Positions 1 to 9,729 of a stretch of 36,226 bases of DNA are shown here, one piece after another. The notes beneath the pieces were generated by a model that searched no databases, was not told the DNA's origin, and saw nothing but the letters and a program-made list of their open reading frames with translations. Location: positions 1-36,226 of the forward strand of contig CAIWFP010000043.1 in the NCBI GenBank assembly GCA_903911985.1. Direction: 5' to 3'. The stretch's first letter is position 1; each line of letters starts with the position of its first letter. The position numbers and the translations under genes are program-made. This stretch comes from an uncultured Sphingomonadales bacterium (GTDB lineage Bacteria; Pseudomonadota; Alphaproteobacteria; Sphingomonadales; Sphingomonadaceae).

Positions 1-4
1 GAGC

Positions 5-25
5 GCGAGGGGGTAACCCCCTCGC
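5..25 (-). terminator. Hairpin downstream of uvrC, possible terminator
   Basis: Perfect 9-bp stem GCGAGGGGG-TAA-CCCCCTCGC just after the uvrC stop (minus strand); no clear T-tract visible. Confidence 0.45.
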
Positions 26-48
26 ACCTATCCCTTCACCTTCCCCGC

Positions 49-2115
49 TCACCCCCCCGGATGATAAAAATCATACACCGCCCGCGCCACCGCCTCGCTC
101 ACCCCGGGGGTACGCGCCAGATCCTCCAGCGAGGCGGCGCGCACCCGGCTGGCGGTGCCGAAATGCAGCAGCAGCGCCCGTTTGCGCGCCGGGCCCACGC
201 CGGGGATCTCGTCGAGCGGCGAGGCGGTGATGGCGCGGCTGCGCTTGTCGCGGTGGGCGCCGATGGCGAAGCGGTGCACCTCGTCGCGCAGGCGCTGGAG
301 GTAGAACAGCACGGGCGAATTGGTCGGCAGGCTCTTCTCGCGCCCATCGGGGAAGTGGAATATCTCGCGCCCCTCGCGGCCATGGTGCGGTCCCTTGGCG
401 ATGCCGACCACGGCCAGGTCCTCGACGCCGATCTCCTCCAGCGCCGCCATCACCGCGCTGATCTGACCCTTGCCGCCATCGATGAGGACGAGGTCGGGCC
501 AGACGGCGCCATCCTTGCCTTGCCCCTCTTTCCCCGAGGCGCCGCGCTCGGGGTCATCCTCCACGGCGCCCTCGTTCAACAATCTGCCGAAGCGGCGGGT
601 CATCACCTCGCGCATCATGGCGAAGTCGTCATTGGTGTCGGCCTGCCTGATGTTCCACTTGCGATATTGGCCTTTCACAAAGCCCTCCGGCCCGGCCACC
701 ACCATCGCGCCCAGCGCATGGGCCCCCTGAATATGCGAGTTGTCGTAAATCTCGATCCGCTGCGGCACTTCCGCCAGTTCGAGGAACTCGGCAAGGTCGC
801 GCAGGGTCCGCGCCTTGGTGCCGGATTCGGCAAGCCGCCGCTCCAGCGCCTCGGTGGCGTTGCGGCTGGCCTGCTCGACGAGGCGTTTGCGCTCTCCCCG
901 CTGCGGGCACAGGATCTCGACCTTGCCGCCCCCGGTATTATTGGCCCCCTCCTTCAGCGCCTCGGCCAGCAGCTCCGCCTCGGGCAGGTCGCGGTCGAGC
1001 AGAATGACGCGCGGTGGCGGCACCTCCTCATAGAATTGCGCGAGGAAGGCCTGCAGCACCTCGCCCTCGTCCAGCCCCCCCTCAATCAAACCTTGCGTAT
1101 GGCTGGGGAAGAAGGCGCGGTGGCCCCAGTTCTGCCCACCACGGATAAAGAAGGCCTGGATCGCCACCTGCCCGCCCTGCGTGGCCATGGCGAAGATGTC
1201 GCCATTGGGCAGCCCCTCCGCGTTGATCGCCTGCGAGCCCTGAATGAAGGTCGCCGCGCGCAGCCGGTCACGCAGCATGGCGGCGCGCTCGAAATCGAGA
1301 GCCTCGGCGGCGGCGCTCATCTCGCCCTCGATCTCGCGCTGCACATTCTGCGATTTGCCGCCAAGAAAATCCTTCGCCTGCCGCACCAGATCGCCATAGG
1401 CCCCCTCGTCGATCCGCCCAACGCAGGGGGCCGAACACCGCTTGATCTGATAAAGCAGGCAGGGGCGGTCCCGGCGGCTCATGAAACTGTCGGTGCAACT
1501 GCGCAGCAGGAAGAGCTTTTGTAACGCGTTGATGGTGGTGTTCACGCTGCCCGCGCTGGCAAAGGGGCCATAATAATTGCCCCGCTCCCGCCGCGCCCCG
1601 CGATGTTTCATCAACCGGGGAAAGGCGGCATCATCGCGCAGCAGGATGAAGGGGAAGCTTTTGTCATCGCGCAGCAGCACATTGTAGGGCGGGCGATACC
1701 GCTTGATCAGCTGCGCCTCCAGCAGCAGCGCCTCGGCCTCTGAATTGGTGGTGACGATGGTCATCGAGCGGCACTGGCTGACCATGCGCTGTAGCCTCGG
1801 CGGCAGCCGCTCCACCTGGGTGTAATTCGCCACCCGGTTGCGCAGCGCCCGCGCCTTGCCAACATAGAGCACATCGCCCCGCGCGTCCTGCATGCGATAG
1901 ACGCCGGGGCGCAGGGGCAGCGTGGCCTGCACCTCGCGGATGGCGGCAACACCCAGTTCCAGATCCGGCGCGGAATTGCCGCGCAGGGTGGATGTGGCCC
2001 GGTCCTCGTGAAACCGCTCGTCCGAAGCGCGATCAGGGGGCACCGGATTGACCGGCGGCACAGCGGTGCCCGGGGGGGCTGGCGGAGTTCCGGAAGAAGG
2101 GGGCTTGCGGGCCAT
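49..2115 (-). CDS. uvrC: Excinuclease ABC subunit C
   Basis: Translation has LPLRPGVYRMQDARGDVLYVGKARALRNRVANY (GIY-YIG domain), UVR-like DFERAAMLRDRL, IEIYDNSHIQG and a C-terminal HhH region IPGVGPARKRALLLHFG. Start chosen at MARKPP (2115); the ORF is open to 2163. Confidence 0.96.
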   Translation of the reverse strand: MARKPPSSGTPPAPPGTAVPPVNPVPPDRASDERFHEDRATSTLRGNSAPDLELGVAAIREVQATLPLRPGVYRMQDARGDVLYVGKARALRNRVANYTQVERLPPRLQRMVSQCRSMTIVTTNSEAEALLLEAQLIKRYRPPYNVLLRDDKSFPFILLRDDAAFPRLMKHRGARRERGNYYGPFASAGSVNTTINALQKLFLLRSCTDSFMSRRDRPCLLYQIKRCSAPCVGRIDEGAYGDLVRQAKDFLGGKSQNVQREIEGEMSAAAEALDFERAAMLRDRLRAATFIQGSQAINAEGLPNGDIFAMATQGGQVAIQAFFIRGGQNWGHRAFFPSHTQGLIEGGLDEGEVLQAFLAQFYEEVPPPRVILLDRDLPEAELLAEALKEGANNTGGGKVEILCPQRGERKRLVEQASRNATEALERRLAESGTKARTLRDLAEFLELAEVPQRIEIYDNSHIQGAHALGAMVVAGPEGFVKGQYRKWNIRQADTNDDFAMMREVMTRRFGRLLNEGAVEDDPERGASGKEGQGKDGAVWPDLVLIDGGKGQISAVMAALEEIGVEDLAVVGIAKGPHHGREGREIFHFPDGREKSLPTNSPVLFYLQRLRDEVHRFAIGAHRDKRSRAITASPLDEIPGVGPARKRALLLHFGTASRVRAASLEDLARTPGVSEAVARAVYDFYHPGG

Positions 2116-2201
2116 CGGCGCGGGATAGGCGATGTGTGCCCCCAAGGGGAAGCGGGAAAACACCGAGCCCCGCCTTCCCCCGCCCCCCTAGCTGGCCAGC
2201 C

Positions 2202-4811
2202 TCAGAAGGTCTTGCGCAGCTCCAGCGCCAACACCCGGCCCAGCGGATCGAGCAGGTCGGGCTGATAGGCCTGCGGCGTGGCACCGGTGCCATCGGTCAC
2301 GCGCTGGCGGGAATCGAGCAGATTGTTCGCCTTGAGTGTCAGCCGCGCGCCCTTGAGCACCGGCGCCGCCTTCACCAGCGATGGCCGCTGGTCAAAATCG
2401 ACAAAGGCCCGCAGGTTGAACTTGGCCAGCGCGCCAAAGCGCAGATTCGCGGCCGCCGTCGCGCCGATGGGGTCCACATGGGTGGGCGCGCTCCAGCTGC
2501 CGCCAAGGCGCAGGCCCAGCCCGCTGTAATAGAGGCCGCCATCCACCTCGATGCTCTGCCGGGCCACGCCGCCGGTATCGCCGGTGGCATCGCCGCGCAA
2601 CAGGTCGAGGCTGGGCCCGCCCTGCGCCACCAGCACCCGGTCAACGAATTGCACGGTGTGATAGATCGCCAGATTCCAGCGCCCGGGATAGTTTCCACCC
2701 CTGCCCTGCCCACCCGATGGGGCACCGGGGCGACCCGGAGGGGCCTTGGCGCGCGCCCCTTTCATTCCACCAACAGCCGCATACATCGCCCCATAGCGGC
2801 CCGCACCGGGCGGCAGGGGCTGGCCAAGGGTGCCAAACAGGTTGAAACCCCAGCGCAGCCGCGTCTCGTGCTGGCTGGCCAGATTGACCGGCCGCTCGTC
2901 AATGCTGATGATCGCCCCGTCGCTGCCGCGCGTCACCCGCCCGGGAAATGCCGCCTCGATCGCCGGGGTCAGCAAGGGAAAGCCCGAGGAGACATTGTCC
3001 GAACGATTGTCGAAATATTCCGCGATCAGGTTGGAATTGGCCAGAAACGGCAGCGTCCAGTTCACCCCCAGCTTGATGTCGTGCTCGCGCGTGGCGTGCA
3101 GCGCCGGATTGCCGCCGGTGATCATCGTCACAAGTTCGGTCTTGCCGGTGGTGAAATCGAATACCGGCTGGTTATAGTTGAACAGCTGCGGATCGCCCAG
3201 ATTGATAAAACTGGGCGCGGCCTCGCTGGTGATGAAACTGCCCTGCAGGCTCAGCTTTGGCGTTGGGTCCCAGGTTAAACCCGCGCTCCAGTTGGTCAGC
3301 CAGCCGAAATCGGAGAGCTGGTCGCCCCCGAGGCTGAGATCGAGGGTGATATCGCCCAAGGCAGCGCCAAACACCTCCTTGCGGCTGGTGATGGGCAGCA
3401 CGACATTGACCCCCACGGAGGCATCGCCGCGCTTCAGGCTCGGCACGGGGATACCGGCAGGGCCCACACCCAACTGCGAGGTGGCGCCGGTCTGGTTGCT
3501 CCAGGCGAACCCCGCCTTCACCGTCAGCGAGCTTTCGCCCGCCGGCAGGCGAATCGGATGGCCGATCAGCGTGACAAGGCTGGTCAGGCTGTTGGCATCG
3601 GTTACGGCATGCACAATTCCGGCGGGCGCCAGCGCGGGCAGCTGGCCATCGATGGCCAGCGCACCACTGGCCGCGGCACTTGCCAGCCCGGAGGTATCGG
3701 CCCGGTTGGCGCTCTCGGTAAGCACAAAGGAATGGTTGCCATCCACCGTCGCGGCCAATTGCCACAGGCCCAGCGGCTGGTTCAGCGCGGCCCCGCCCTG
3801 CACGGTGTCGGTGCGGGTAAAGCGGGTGAGCCCGCCCGGCAAGGTCCGCACCATGGATACGTTGGACGGATCGGTCAGGGTGACGGTGTTCAACCCTTCG
3901 AGGCTGTTGCCATCGGCGCGCGAGGCGGCGGCGTTGACCGTCAGCGTGCCGGGCGCGACGCCATGGCCCACCGGCATGGTCAGCGTGGCATTGCCGGAAT
4001 AATCGGCGGCACGCGCGACCAGCGTGCGATAGGCGGCGGGGTCGGGGTCACTCGCCACGCCCGGCTCGGTGCCGGAAAGCTGCGTCACATGGCGCCGCGC
4101 CTCGGTGAGCGGGCTGGTGCGGTCGGCCTTGAGATCGAGGCTGAAGCGGCGGGTCTTCATGATCCGCAGATAGCGCGCCTCCACCTTCTCGGTATCGGTA
4201 CCACCACGATCGGGCATGGAACCCTCCACCTCGATGGAGCGGCTGTTGAAGTTGTTTTTCAGAATGAAATTCACCACCCGCTGGTCGGGCGAATAGCCAT
4301 ATTTCAGCGCCACCTCCTCCGGCAGCACCTCCACCTTGCTGATCGATTCGGGCGGATAGTCGCGCAATTCGCGGAAAGAGGCGATCCGCTGGCCATTGAC
4401 CAGAATGACCGGCATGGAACCGCCCCGTCCCCGGCCGCTGTTGATTTCCGGCGCGATGGCGGCAAGCAGATCGGCAACGGAACTGACGCCGTAAGCGCCG
4501 ATATCGGCCTCTTCAAAGGTGGTGACCGGCGCCTGCGCCGCCTGCACCTGCCCCGGCATCCTGTCGCCATGAACGACGATCTCCGGCCCGGTGCCACGCT
4601 CCGCCCGCGCAATGGCATCGGCCTCGTCAGCCGCCGATGGCGGGACCGCAGCCATTGCCGCCCCCGCATCCGCCGCCGCCGCATTCACCGCCACCGAGCC
4701 GGCCAGCACCGGAGCCGTAATCGCCCCCAGACCAACACCCGACGCGCAGACCAACGCCAGATACGAAGCAAATCCGCACAGTTTCGACTTGGCATTCAAT
4801 CGACGGGTCAT
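2202..4811 (-). CDS. TonB-dependent receptor-like outer membrane protein
   Basis: Signal-like N-terminus (MTRRLNAKSK...), plug-like segment VTTFEEADIGAYGVSSVADLLAAIAPEINSGRGRGGSMPVILVNGQRI, C-terminal beta strand ending ...LALELRKTF. Confidence 0.8.
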   Translation of the reverse strand: MTRRLNAKSKLCGFASYLALVCASGVGLGAITAPVLAGSVAVNAAAADAGAAMAAVPPSAADEADAIARAERGTGPEIVVHGDRMPGQVQAAQAPVTTFEEADIGAYGVSSVADLLAAIAPEINSGRGRGGSMPVILVNGQRIASFRELRDYPPESISKVEVLPEEVALKYGYSPDQRVVNFILKNNFNSRSIEVEGSMPDRGGTDTEKVEARYLRIMKTRRFSLDLKADRTSPLTEARRHVTQLSGTEPGVASDPDPAAYRTLVARAADYSGNATLTMPVGHGVAPGTLTVNAAASRADGNSLEGLNTVTLTDPSNVSMVRTLPGGLTRFTRTDTVQGGAALNQPLGLWQLAATVDGNHSFVLTESANRADTSGLASAAASGALAIDGQLPALAPAGIVHAVTDANSLTSLVTLIGHPIRLPAGESSLTVKAGFAWSNQTGATSQLGVGPAGIPVPSLKRGDASVGVNVVLPITSRKEVFGAALGDITLDLSLGGDQLSDFGWLTNWSAGLTWDPTPKLSLQGSFITSEAAPSFINLGDPQLFNYNQPVFDFTTGKTELVTMITGGNPALHATREHDIKLGVNWTLPFLANSNLIAEYFDNRSDNVSSGFPLLTPAIEAAFPGRVTRGSDGAIISIDERPVNLASQHETRLRWGFNLFGTLGQPLPPGAGRYGAMYAAVGGMKGARAKAPPGRPGAPSGGQGRGGNYPGRWNLAIYHTVQFVDRVLVAQGGPSLDLLRGDATGDTGGVARQSIEVDGGLYYSGLGLRLGGSWSAPTHVDPIGATAAANLRFGALAKFNLRAFVDFDQRPSLVKAAPVLKGARLTLKANNLLDSRQRVTDGTGATPQAYQPDLLDPLGRVLALELRKTF

Positions 4812-5065
4812 GGGAAACCTTTTCAGGACTTGGTGCCCCGCCGTGGCGCAGGCCGCGCTCCGTGGCAATCCCGGCACGGGTAACATTTTGTCGCCGGCGC
4901 ATGACAGCCTCGGGACGAAAACGCCAAAGTGCATGGCGCATCGCGGCGATTACGCCAAGTCTTTCCTTTTTCGCGATCGCCCGCTATGGGCCTCCCGCGA
5001 AACCCATATTTTGGCCCCCCAGTTACTGGCCTCCCACTTAACTGGCAAAGAACCGAACAGGCGGA

Positions 5066-5314
5066 ATGGCAAAAGAAGAACTGCTAGAGATGCGCGGCAC
5101 GGTGGTCGAACTCCTGCCCAACGCGATGTTTCGCGTGCGGCTGGAGAATGATCACGAGATCCTCGGCCACACTGCCGGCAAGATGCGCAAGAATCGCATC
5201 CGCGTGCTGGTGGGCGATGAAGTCCTCGTGGAGCTGACCCCCTACGACCTGACCAAGGGCCGCATCACCTATCGCTTCATGCCCGGTCGCGGCGGGCCCG
5301 GACAATTTGGGTGA
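5066..5314 (+). CDS. infA: Translation initiation factor IF-1
   Basis: 82 aa [70 protein letters not shown], full-length IF-1. Confidence 0.98.
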   Translation: MAKEELLEMRGTVVELLPNAMFRVRLENDHEILGHTAGKMRKNRIRVLVGDEVLVELTPYDLTKGRITYRFMPGRGGPGQFG

Positions 5315-5348
5315 TGGGACAATTCGGTTGATGGGCCAGTTTGGATGA
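5300..5348 (+). repeat. Three imperfect 17-bp tandem units spanning the infA stop and maf start
   Basis: GGACAATTTGGGTGATG / GGACAATTCGGTTGATG / GGCCAGTTTGGATGA. Unit 1 holds the infA TGA; unit 3 holds the maf ATG. Confidence 0.8.
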
Positions 5349-5950
5349 CCGCACCAGAGGCACCTACCCCCCTGCTGGTGCCGCTTCTGGTTCTGGCCTC
5401 ATCCTCGCCCCGCCGGGCCGAATTGCTCGCCCGTCTGGGGCTTGTTCCCCATCGCGTCGCCAGCCCCGATATCGACGAGACCCCGCTCCCGCGCGAGGTG
5501 CCACGCGCCTATGCCCTGCGGCTGGCCGAAGAAAAGGCGCGGGCGGTGGATCGGGCCCCGGGCGAAGTGGTGCTGGCGGGCGATACCACCGTGGCGCTGG
5601 GCCGCCGCATTCTCGCCAAGGCCGAGAGCGAGGCCGATGTCGCGGCCATGGTCAGCCAGCTTTCCGGGCGCCGCCACTGCTGCATTTCGGCGGTGGCCAC
5701 CATTGATGCCACCGGACAGCTGCGCAGCCGGGTGAGCGAAACGATCGTCGCGTTCAAGCCGCTCTCGGCCGAGGAAATCGCCACCTATGTCGCCAGCGGC
5801 GAGGGGCTGGGCAAGGCCGGTGGCTATGCCATTCAGGGCAGGGCCGAGGCGCTGGTCCGCTTCATCTCCGGCAGCCATTCCGGCGTCATGGGCCTGCCCC
5901 TGTTTGAAACCCGCGCCCTGCTGCGCGCCTCGGGCCTGCCGCTTGGCTGA
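5345..5950 (+). CDS. maf: Maf-family nucleotide pyrophosphatase
   Basis: [87 protein letters not shown] are Maf signatures. Confidence 0.95.
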   Translation: MTAPEAPTPLLVPLLVLASSSPRRAELLARLGLVPHRVASPDIDETPLPREVPRAYALRLAEEKARAVDRAPGEVVLAGDTTVALGRRILAKAESEADVAAMVSQLSGRRHCCISAVATIDATGQLRSRVSETIVAFKPLSAEEIATYVASGEGLGKAGGYAIQGRAEALVRFISGSHSGVMGLPLFETRALLRASGLPLG

Positions 5951-7028
5951 TCCCGCCCCGCCCGATTCCCTGCCCCTTGGCCCGCCCTTTGGCCCGCCCT
6001 TTGGCCCGCCCACCGGCCCGCCCCCTGGATTTGAATGGCAGATCGAGGAGGGCATCGGCGAGGATCGCGCCCTGTTGATCCACCATGGCGAGGCGATTGC
6101 CGCCCGGCTCGACTGGCCCGGCGGCCTGAGTGCGGGGCAGGTCGAGGACGCGCGCCTCATCTCCCGCGCCGCCGGGGCTACGCGCGGCACCATGCGCTTT
6201 GCCTCTGGCGAGGAGGCGCTGGTCGACAGCCTGCCCCGCGACGCCAGCGAGGGGGCACCGCTGCGCGTCATCGTCACCCGCTCGGCGATTCGCGAAGGCG
6301 GCGCCCATGGCCCGGCCCGCAACAAGCTGGCCCATTGCCGCCCCACAAAGGAGGCGCCGTGCCCCGCCCCGTCCCTCGCCCGGCAGCTGCGGACCGCTGG
6401 CCTTGCCCGCAATATTCCGGCGCGGGTGGTGCGGCGCTTTGCCCCCGGCCTGTGGGACGATGTCTTTGCCGAGGCATGGGATGGCACCACAGGTTTTTCC
6501 GGCGGCGGGCTGATCGTCAGCCCCACGCCCGGCATGGTGGTCATCGATATCGACGGCACCCTGCCCCCCCGCGCCTTGACCCTTGCCGCTGTGCCGGCGC
6601 TGGCCCTGACGATTGGCCGGATGGACCTTTCCGGCCCCATCGCCATCGACTTTCCCACCCTTGCCGACAAGGCCGACCGCCGCGCGGTGGATGAGGCATT
6701 GGCGAAAGCTTTGGCCCATTTTCCCCACGAGCGCACCGCGATGAACGGCTTTGGCCTGGTGCAGATCGTGGCGCGGCAAACCGGGCCGTCGCTGCCCGCG
6801 CGCATCCGGGCCAACCGCGAAGCCGCCGCCGCCCGCGCCCTGTTGCGCCGCGCCGAAGGGGTTGGCGAGGCGGGTGTGCTGCTACTCACCGCGCCGCCCG
6901 CCGTCCGCGCCGCCATCCGGCCCGAGTGGGAGGCCGATCTGGCCCGTCGCACGGGGCGGATTTTGCGCTGGCGGGATGATGCCACCCTTGCGCTGAACGG
7001 CGGATTCGCGCAGGCCATCGCCCCATGA
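5943..7028 (+). CDS. Ribonuclease E/G-family protein
   Basis: In-frame TTG start (5943) overlapping the maf stop; [43 protein letters not shown] resemble RNase E/G-type proteins of alphaproteobacteria. The ORF track start (5787) would overlap maf extensively. Confidence 0.75.
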   Translation: MADPAPPDSLPLGPPFGPPFGPPTGPPPGFEWQIEEGIGEDRALLIHHGEAIAARLDWPGGLSAGQVEDARLISRAAGATRGTMRFASGEEALVDSLPRDASEGAPLRVIVTRSAIREGGAHGPARNKLAHCRPTKEAPCPAPSLARQLRTAGLARNIPARVVRRFAPGLWDDVFAEAWDGTTGFSGGGLIVSPTPGMVVIDIDGTLPPRALTLAAVPALALTIGRMDLSGPIAIDFPTLADKADRRAVDEALAKALAHFPHERTAMNGFGLVQIVARQTGPSLPARIRANREAAAARALLRRAEGVGEAGVLLLTAPPAVRAAIRPEWEADLARRTGRILRWRDDATLALNGGFAQAIAP

Positions 7029-7228
7029 CCCGAGCCACCAGAACCTGCCCGATCTGCGGCAAACCGCGCCTTGCGGAACACACCCCCTTCTGCTCCACCC
7101 GCTGCCGCGACCGCGACCTGCTGCAATGGCTGGACGGCGGCTATGCCCTGCCCGGCCCCGCCCCGGATCCGATGGGCGATCCGGATGCGATAGAGGGGCT
7201 GCATGATCGCGGCCAGAATGATGACTAG
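7025..7228 (+). CDS. yacG: DNA gyrase inhibitor YacG
   Basis: Short zinc-binding protein [40 protein letters not shown] overlaps the upstream stop (ATGA). Confidence 0.93.
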   Translation: MTRATRTCPICGKPRLAEHTPFCSTRCRDRDLLQWLDGGYALPGPAPDPMGDPDAIEGLHDRGQNDD

Positions 7229-7273
7229 CTAATGATGACTAGCTGATGATGACTAGCTGATGATGACTGGCTG
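7218..7273 (+). repeat. Four tandem 14-bp units at the yacG stop
   Basis: ATGATGACTAGCTA / ATGATGACTAGCTG / ATGATGACTAGCTG / ATGATGACTGGCTG; unit 1 contains the yacG stop codon (TAG). Confidence 0.9.
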
Positions 7274-7360
7274 ATTCCCGCTTGCCAAGCCGCCCCGCCT
7301 TCGCCATAGGCGCGCGACCAACCGCACGGACCGCGCCTTACATGGCACGGACGCGCAAAT

Positions 7361-7436
7361 GCCCGGGTAGCTCAGTTGGTAGAGCACGTGACTGAAAATC
7401 ACGGTGTCGGCGGTTCGATCCCGTCCCCGGGCACCA
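7361..7436 (+). tRNA. tRNA-Phe (anticodon GAA)
   Basis: GCCCGGGTAGCTCAGTTGGTAGAGCACGTGACTGAAAATCACGGTGTCGGCGGTTCGATCCCGTCCCCGGGCACCA folds as a cloverleaf: acceptor GCCCGGG/CCCGGGC, anticodon loop CTGAAAA, GGTTCGATCC T-arm, encoded CCA. Confidence 0.98.
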
Positions 7437-7498
7437 TTTTTCTTCAATAGAAACAATGGTTTAATTCTTCGGTTGACCCCTAGCAGCTCTGGAAACAA

Positions 7499-7603
7499 GC
7501 TAGCACAGTGCTAGCTCAGTCGCGCTACGCTGTCCCAAGGCTTTCATGAGCTTAACGATTTATCGATGCAGCGCTGCTACCCGGTTTAGCACATTTCTAG
7601 CAC
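7499..7603. promoter_or_regulatory. Cluster of TAGCAC/GTGCTA motifs between tRNA-Phe and integrase (candidate recombinase arm sites or promoter elements)
   Basis: GCTAGCACAGTGCTAGC (near-perfect 17-nt palindrome, 7499-7515), then TTTAGCACATTTCTAGCAC around 7585-7603. Confidence 0.3.
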
Positions 7604-7661
7604 TGACCGGGCACCCCGTAGACGCTGGGTGCGCGACGAAGTTTAGGGGTATGCAAGCAGC

Positions 7662-8705
7662 ATGAATGCGACCGCATCAGCGGCAAACGAGCCTTTCCAA
7701 CTGTTTAAGCGCGCTGGCAGCGCCAAATGGTGGGTCAGGTTCAGCGTCAAGGGGCAAGGCCAGATCAGACTGAGCCTCGCCACCGACGACGAGGCGCAGG
7801 CCCGACGCAAAGCCCAGGAACAGTGGTTCGAAGCGAACTATCGGGCAAAGCAGGGCATCACTGCCGTCGGCAAAAACTTCGCGCAGGTAGCCGAGGAATT
7901 TATCGAACAGGTTGAGCGCGAGGCCGAACGCGGCGAGCGCACCAAGGATCAAGGACAACGCTTCCCGGCGTTGATCCGGCGCTACTTCATCCCCTTCTTC
8001 GGCAACCGACCCGTCGATGCGATCACGGATAAGGATGTTTATCGCTATCAGGAGTGGCGCAAATCGTACTGGACCACCGGCCCCGGCAAGGACATCCAGT
8101 TCATCGAATACAAGCGCGGCGGCAAAATGCTCCGCCGCCCGGTCGGTGACATGCGCCGCCTGTCCAGCCTCAGCAGCCAGCGCAGCGAAGCCGTCGTACT
8201 GCGCCAGCTCTTCCGACAAGCCGCTCGTTGGGGGCACATCAAGCAAAGCTCGATCCCGGAAGTTGATGCGCCGAAGGTGCCACCCTCTGCCCGGCCCAGC
8301 TTCGATTACGAAGAATTCCAGCGCCTCAGCGAAATCAGCCTCAAGCGTTTGGCCGATACCGATGTGAATGGCCACGTTCGCCGCGACCGAACGGTTCTGC
8401 ATTGCTTCATGATGATCGCCGTGTTCACCGGGATGCGCCCAACCGAACTCAAGCGTTTGTGTTGGGGAAATCTTCGCGGCTATCGCGAAACACGCCAGCG
8501 CCCGATTGGCGAGCGCGACATCACCATCCGCGCACATGGCAAGGGCAAGTCGCGTGAATTTATCCCGCAGCAAGGCTGCATCCCGTGGTTCGACATGCTC
8601 TGGCAACTCTGGATCGAAGCGCAAGGCGTTGAGCCGACTGATGACGACGCCGTGTTCGCTGGCGAGGACGGCAAGCGCATCGGCACCTTTCGCAAGGGCC
8701 TGTGA
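7662..8705 (+). pseudogene. Tyrosine recombinase (phage-type integrase), 3'-truncated by an IS
   Basis: Core-binding-like N-terminus and VFTGMRPTELKRL (catalytic Arg I region), then ITIRAHGKGKSREFIP (Lys region). The ORF ends before any H-x-x-R box or catalytic Tyr; its TGA stop coincides with the start of the IS end sequence TGAAGTGGCCC at 8703. Confidence 0.85.
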
Positions 8706-8760
8706 AGTGGCCCGGTATTTCCGACAGGTTGGCGGCTGAAATAAGCTCTCCAGCCTGATG

Positions 8761-9408
8761 TTACGCCGCCAGTTTGGTTTTCAGATCAGGTGGGGCATGC
8801 CCCACCTGATCTGAAAAATCGATTTGCTCATATGCCTCGGTAGGGGTTCGTCCCGCAAGGGTCGAATGTGGACGGTGGTTGTTGTAATAATCAAACCATC
8901 GACCCACCCCGTTGCGCAGGTCGGAGCCGGTCTCGAAATCGTTCAGGTAGACGCACTCGTACTTGAGCGATCGCCACAGCCGCTCGATGAAGACGTTGTC
9001 CATCCAGCGGCCACGACCATCCATGCTGATCTTGATATTGGCGGCCTGCAGTACGCCTGTAAACGCGAAACCGGTGAATTGACTGCCTTGATCGGTGTTG
9101 AAAATCTCTGGCTTGCCGTAGCGTGCTAGGGCCTCCTTCAGTGCCTCCACGCAAAAGCCGACATCCATCGTATTCGACACCCGCCAGGCTAGAACTTTGC
9201 GGGTGGCCCAGTCCATGATCGCGACCAAATAGAGAAATCCCCGCCGCATGGGCAGGTACGTAATGTCGGTACACCAGACGTGGTTAGGCCGCGTGATCGC
9301 CAATTTACGCAGCAAATACGGGTAGATCCGGTGCTCCGGGTGCGGATCGCTGGTCCGTGGGCGCTGATAAATCGCCGCAAGACCCATCTTGGCCATCAAG
9401 CGTCGCAC
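8761..9408 (-). pseudogene. IS3-family transposase OrfB (DDE), N-terminally truncated
   Basis: HRIYPYLLRKLAITRPNHVWCTDITYLPM, FNTDQGSQFTG, DNVFIERLWRSLKYE, YNNHRPHSTLAGRTPTEAY: rve-type integrase core with the DDE residues. Confidence 0.9.
8778..8817. repeat. Perfect 40-bp palindrome inside the OrfB 3' end
   Basis: TTTTCAGATCAGGTGGGGCATGCCCCACCTGATCTGAAAA equals its own reverse complement, centred between 8797 and 8798. Confidence 0.95.
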
Positions 9409-9434
9409 GCGGTGGCGACCAACCTCATTGGACT

Positions 9435-9729
9435 TGTGACGGTTTTGTGCCGGTCACCTATTTCACTATGCCACCTTGGCTTCGAATGCGAGCGGGCTGA
9501 TGCCGCCCAGATATGAATGGCGCCTACGCGGATTGTAGAAGCCGTTGATGTACTGAAAGATGGCGGTCTCGGCCTGGCGGCGGGTTGGCCAATTCTGGCG
9601 CCAGAGCACTTCGGCCTTCAGACTTTTGAAGAACGTCTCGACCGCTGCATTGTCATAGCAGTTGCCCTTGCCTGACATGGACGGGACCAGCTTGTGGGCC
9701 TGCAGCTTCTTCTGGAAGTCGTAGGCGGC
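9435..9729 (-). mobile_element. Second IS3-family remnant (C-terminal transposase fragment)
   Basis: Minus-strand AAYDFQKKLQAHKLVPSMSGKGNCYDNAAVETFFKSLKAEVLWRQNWPTRRQAETAIFQYINGFYNPRRRHSYLGGISPLAFEAKVA*; homology stops near 9729, where nirB-like coding starts on the plus strand. Boundaries approximate. Confidence 0.8.

Larger units (their letters stand above)
8703..9434 (-). mobile_element. IS3-family element (IS407/IS51-like group), truncated at its transposase 5' side
   Basis: One terminus TGAAGTGGCCCGGTATTTCCGACAGG at 8703; OrfB homology runs to about KSNEVGRHRVRRLMAKMGL, then breaks near 9430 next to a second IS remnant. Right boundary approximate. Confidence 0.75.

Noticed and set aside
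61-1524. Long ORF (487 aa) antisense to uvrC
   Set aside because: Low-complexity translation with no recognisable domain; shadow ORF of high-GC uvrC.
3558-4883. 441-aa plus-strand ORF opposite the TonB receptor
   Set aside because: Antisense shadow of a convincing receptor gene; composition atypical of real protein.
5399-7204. 601-aa minus-strand ORF covering maf, RNase E/G-like and yacG
   Set aside because: Overlaps three well-supported plus-strand genes; Arg/Ala/Gly-rich, no domain.
7253-7498. 81-aa minus-strand ORF containing GARGRDRTADTVIFSHVLYQLSYPGI
   Set aside because: It reads antisense through tRNA-Phe; a familiar spurious annotation produced by translating across tRNA genes.
7604-7620. 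ACCGGGCACC near the integrase resembles the tRNA-Phe 3' end, possible att remnant
   Set aside because: Only about 9-10 matching bases; too short to call an att duplication. The expected attR would lie outside the window.
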